Notes under the pieces: generated by a model
Databases searched by the model: none
What the model saw: only the letters and a program-made list of their open reading frames with translations
Told to the model about the DNA's origin: nothing
Shown here: positions 61,896 through 64,000 of the stretch, piece after piece
Layout of the letters: each line of letters starts with the position of its first letter
Position numbering within the stretch: position 1 is the first letter of the stretch
Translations under genes and position numbers: made by a program
NCBI RefSeq assembly: GCF_004353925.1
Contig: NZ_SMOK01000011.1
Span: 124,001 to 188,000 of the forward strand
Source: Pseudomonas sp. H9
Lineage (GTDB): Bacteria > Pseudomonadota > Gammaproteobacteria > Pseudomonadales > Pseudomonadaceae
Direction: 5' to 3'
DNA length: 64,000 nucleotides

Positions 61896-62267
61896 TCAGT
61901 AACGGCCCAGAAAGTGGAGGAACAGCAGGCTGTAGAGCACGTCGCCCAGCAGTAGCACTGGCAGTTGCCAGCCAATGTTCCCGACCAGCCAGTGAATGAA
62001 GATCGTCAGCGCGGCGAAGGCTTTGCCAATGGCGCCGAGGACGATATAGGGCCGACCGCGCACGGGATTGATGGCGGCGAAGAAGTAGGCGATCCCGAAG
62101 GTTGCAACCAGCGCAAGCGCGAGGTCGCGCATGGCCAGGTTGCTGCCGCTGGAGCTATCCAGATGAAGCAGTAGCCCGAGTTGGGTGTTCAGGAACAGAA
62201 AACCAAGTACGACGGACCAGTTGAAGAGGGCGGCAGTGCCCATGAGCCAGCGAGCATGGGTGATCAT
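61896..62267 (-). CDS. Small four-helix membrane protein, unknown function
   Basis: A 123-residue hydrophobic protein with four likely membrane segments (NWSVVLGFLFLNTQLGLLL, LALALVATFGIAYFFAAI, VLGAIGKAFAALTIFIHWL and LPVLLLGDVLYSLLFLHFL). I do not recognise the family with certainty. The ATG at 62267 follows GGAGCTCTCAGA-type sequence. It lies between the cluster B regulator and an NmrA-family gene on the same strand and has its own terminator. Confidence 0.7.
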   Translation of the reverse strand: MITHARWLMGTAALFNWSVVLGFLFLNTQLGLLLHLDSSSGSNLAMRDLALALVATFGIAYFFAAINPVRGRPYIVLGAIGKAFAALTIFIHWLVGNIGWQLPVLLLGDVLYSLLFLHFLGRY

Positions 62268-62371
62268 TCTGAGAGCTCCCGACGGTAAGAAGTCGACACG
62301 GCCCGGGCGATGCGGCGGGCGTGTGCTTGTTGTCGATGTTGCCGATTGGCCCGGAAGGCATCAGCGGTGTC

Positions 62372-62406
62372 CGGGGCTGTATGGACATGGCCCTATGGCA
62401 GCCCCG
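62372..62406. other. Stem-loop downstream of the NmrA-like gene
   Basis: CGGGGCTG and CAGCCCCG form an 8-bp stem around a 19-base loop, 21 bases after the NmrA-like stop. There is no T-tract on the minus strand. It may attenuate read-through into the membrane protein gene. Confidence 0.5.
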
Positions 62407-62427
62407 ACATCCGACTGTCCGGCCAGG

Positions 62428-63375
62428 TCAGTTCGCCGACGACTGCAGGGCTGCAGTGAAGGGTTCGATGTAATCCACGAAAAGCGCCTCCAGGGGCGTT
62501 CCCTTGAACTCCGGCAGGTAAAGGCCGTTCCAGTTGGCCCAGAGCGGCATGCCTTCCGGCTGCTCTGTCGCGGCGACACCAATGCCGAGGATGGTTTTCA
62601 TGGGGCCGTCAGGAGCGGCGTTGTAGGCGGCCTTCCACTGAGCGCCATTGCGGTAGTTACGCTCGACTTTGCGGCCCAATACGCGGTCGCGAACATCGAG
62701 CAACTCATTCCAGGAACAATAGGCGGTGGCGGCCACGGGACAGATGGCGTTACGCGAAGCAGGATGGGCCAGTACATGGGGAATGATCCGGCCGACATCC
62801 TTGCCTGTGGACCAGGAGAACTTTTGATTGCCGTCACCCATAATCCCCACCGGTTCCTGCATGTAGTACTCAGGCCAGAGCCCGGCGGGAATGATGGTGT
62901 AATCCAGGCCTGCCATCTCGATCATTCTCTGAATGAATACCTTCTGGCGGGCAATCCGGCTGTGCACGGTGAGTGTGGGCTGGCGGGCCTCCCACTCATA
63001 GATGAAGCCAAACTCGGAAGGTACGAAGCGCTCAACCCCAGCCGCCCGTGCAGCATAGATCAACGGGTACTGGGACTCGGTCGCATAAAGCGGCACGCAG
63101 GAAACGAGGTAGTCGGTTCCTTCCAGGACGGGAACCAGTTCTTCGACGCTGTTGATATCTGCGGTGCGTAACTCGACTCCACGCTCCTGCCAATCGGCCC
63201 ACTTCTTCTGCTTCTCCTCGGTGGTCAGCATGAGACCGGACGAGGACTTTTCGCGAAAATTTCCGTCGCGCATCAGCACGCGAACGTTAAACAGATCCTG
63301 TGCAAGCAGTTCCTCGACGCAGGCGCTGCCCGCAACGCCTGTAGCCGAAAAGACCGTTACTGTTTTTCTTGTCAT
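62428..63375 (-). CDS. NmrA/isoflavone reductase-like NAD(P)-binding protein
   Basis: A 315-residue atypical short-chain dehydrogenase of the NmrA/PCBER group. The N-terminal nucleotide fold is TVTVFSATGVAGSACVEELL (Ser in place of the first Gly of GATGxxG), then VPSEFGFIYEWE and YTIIPAGLWPEYYM. Relatives reduce isoflavones, phenylpropanoids or lignan ethers, and others only sense NADP. The ATG at 63375 follows AAGGA; an upstream in-frame start at 63456 is less likely. Its link with cluster B is positional only. Confidence 0.87.
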   Translation of the reverse strand: MTRKTVTVFSATGVAGSACVEELLAQDLFNVRVLMRDGNFREKSSSGLMLTTEEKQKKWADWQERGVELRTADINSVEELVPVLEGTDYLVSCVPLYATESQYPLIYAARAAGVERFVPSEFGFIYEWEARQPTLTVHSRIARQKVFIQRMIEMAGLDYTIIPAGLWPEYYMQEPVGIMGDGNQKFSWSTGKDVGRIIPHVLAHPASRNAICPVAATAYCSWNELLDVRDRVLGRKVERNYRNGAQWKAAYNAAPDGPMKTILGIGVAATEQPEGMPLWANWNGLYLPEFKGTPLEALFVDYIEPFTAALQSSAN

Positions 63376-63614
63376 GGAGAAGATCCTTGGGGTGGCATCA
63401 AACGAAGCAAATCTGATTACACGTGACCCAAGGGTATGGAAGCGGGCGGAAATCACATCCCCCTCAGCCGGGGGGAATGCGGGGGGAGGTGTTGTAGTTC
63501 AGGCCGCTGCCGCGTTGGTCAATGCCTTTCACGCGGCGGCAGTAGATGACGATGTACATGGCGGGGCAAATTCTTTGGTTCGCGTCTTTCACGCGATGCG
63601 GGCCTGCCTACGTT

Positions 63615-64000
63615 TCAGCCATTGTGCTCGCAGTTCCGCTGGCTGGGAGCTGATGCGTAACCCTGGGCAACTTCCCAGAAACGCTGGCTTTCGGGGGTTT
63701 CGCATCCAACCCTGCGGACTAACGAAAACGGAATAGAGCAACTGTCCTCCAAGGTCCTTCTGATGATCGCCTTCTCGTCCAGAAGGCGATCCTTCATCTC
63801 AAAGCACGCAATGATGATTCGCTCATGCGTAAGCGCACGATCCAGAAGTGCTTGATTGAGCTCTACGAAGGGAATGAGCAAGGCGCCGGCATCTGCCCAT
63901 TTCAGGTAAATGGTGTCATATAGCGCCGGGTAAAGCGCTCTATTGAACAGTGCTACGGTATGGTTTTTTAGATTGGCTGCTACCAATTTTGGTTCACTAG
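63615..64000 (-). CDS. LysR-type regulator, C-terminal part (cut by window end)
   Basis: The last 127 or so residues of a protein that runs off the right edge, open to base 64000. PALYDTIYLKWADAGALLIPFVEL resembles the effector-domain segment of CatR/BenM-like LysR proteins, and the tail VRRVGCETPESQRFWEVAQGY fits their C-terminus. The DNA-binding domain would be outside the window. It is likely the regulator of the NmrA-like gene or of genes beyond. Bases 63376-63614 before its end hold a short CCCCCT/GGGGGG stem near 63452 and no gene. Confidence 0.55.
   Translation of the reverse strand, partial: SEPKLVAANLKNHTVALFNRALYPALYDTIYLKWADAGALLIPFVELNQALLDRALTHERIIIACFEMKDRLLDEKAIIRRTLEDSCSIPFSLVRRVGCETPESQRFWEVAQGYASAPSQRNCEHNG

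Overview
The window looks like a chromosomal region of a Pseudomonas, probably putida/fluorescens group. The sequence is GC-rich and carries five copies of the inverted 'GTAGGAGCGGGCTTGCCCCGCGAT' REP doublet typical of that group. Protein families (OprD-type porin, DUF1302/DUF1329 pairs, MalT-type LuxR regulators, YcaC-like hydrolase) fit as well. No tRNA, rRNA, CRISPR array, integrase or complete insertion sequence was seen.

Cluster A (about 0.3-38.3 kb) is a large CoA-thioester catabolic regulon. It holds an outer-membrane/periplasmic DUF1302-DUF1329 pair, a MalT-type LuxR activator, one class III CoA-transferase, two alpha-methylacyl-CoA racemase-like proteins, an aldehyde and an alcohol dehydrogenase, and two AMP-forming acyl-CoA ligases. 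It also holds two adjacent pairs of acyl-CoA dehydrogenases (each one catalytic-looking and one degenerate subunit), two LCAD-like acyl-CoA dehydrogenases, three related SDRs, hot-dog hydratases, two SCP-x-type thiolases, an exported sulfatase and an exported protein of unknown fold. A four-gene module (SDR, MaoC hydratase, hydratase partner, thiolase) occurs twice in tandem. Seven transcription units have the same 19-bp imperfect palindrome (about CCTACCCA-N3-TGGGGWGG) upstream, so they probably form one regulon. The gene set points to activation and beta-oxidation of a bulky or methyl-branched acyl chain, perhaps released from a sulfate ester. The substrate cannot be named from sequence.

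A middle stretch (about 38.5-46.8 kb) has unrelated accessory genes: a GNAT-Rnk fusion, an OprD-family porin coupled to a DoxX-like fragment, a membrane-anchored ABM-domain protein, AraC and LysR regulators, a YcaC-type cysteine hydrolase and a Tat-exported amidohydrolase.

Cluster B (about 46.8-62.3 kb) is a compact operon: YCF48-like protein, RND/MMPL transporter, DUF1302-like, DUF1329, acyl-CoA dehydrogenase, SCP-x-like thiolase, acyl-CoA ligase and a saccharopine-dehydrogenase-like reductase. It ends at a strong terminator facing a second MalT-type regulator. The first four genes look like an envelope transport system for a hydrophobic compound, the last four like the enzymes that process it. 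An NmrA-family reductase and the C-terminal part of a LysR regulator close the window.

Structural curiosities include two REP-flanked, internally deleted copies of neighbouring gene 3' ends, a MITE-like element inside the sulfatase operon, and a pair of 22-bp direct repeats in front of cluster B.
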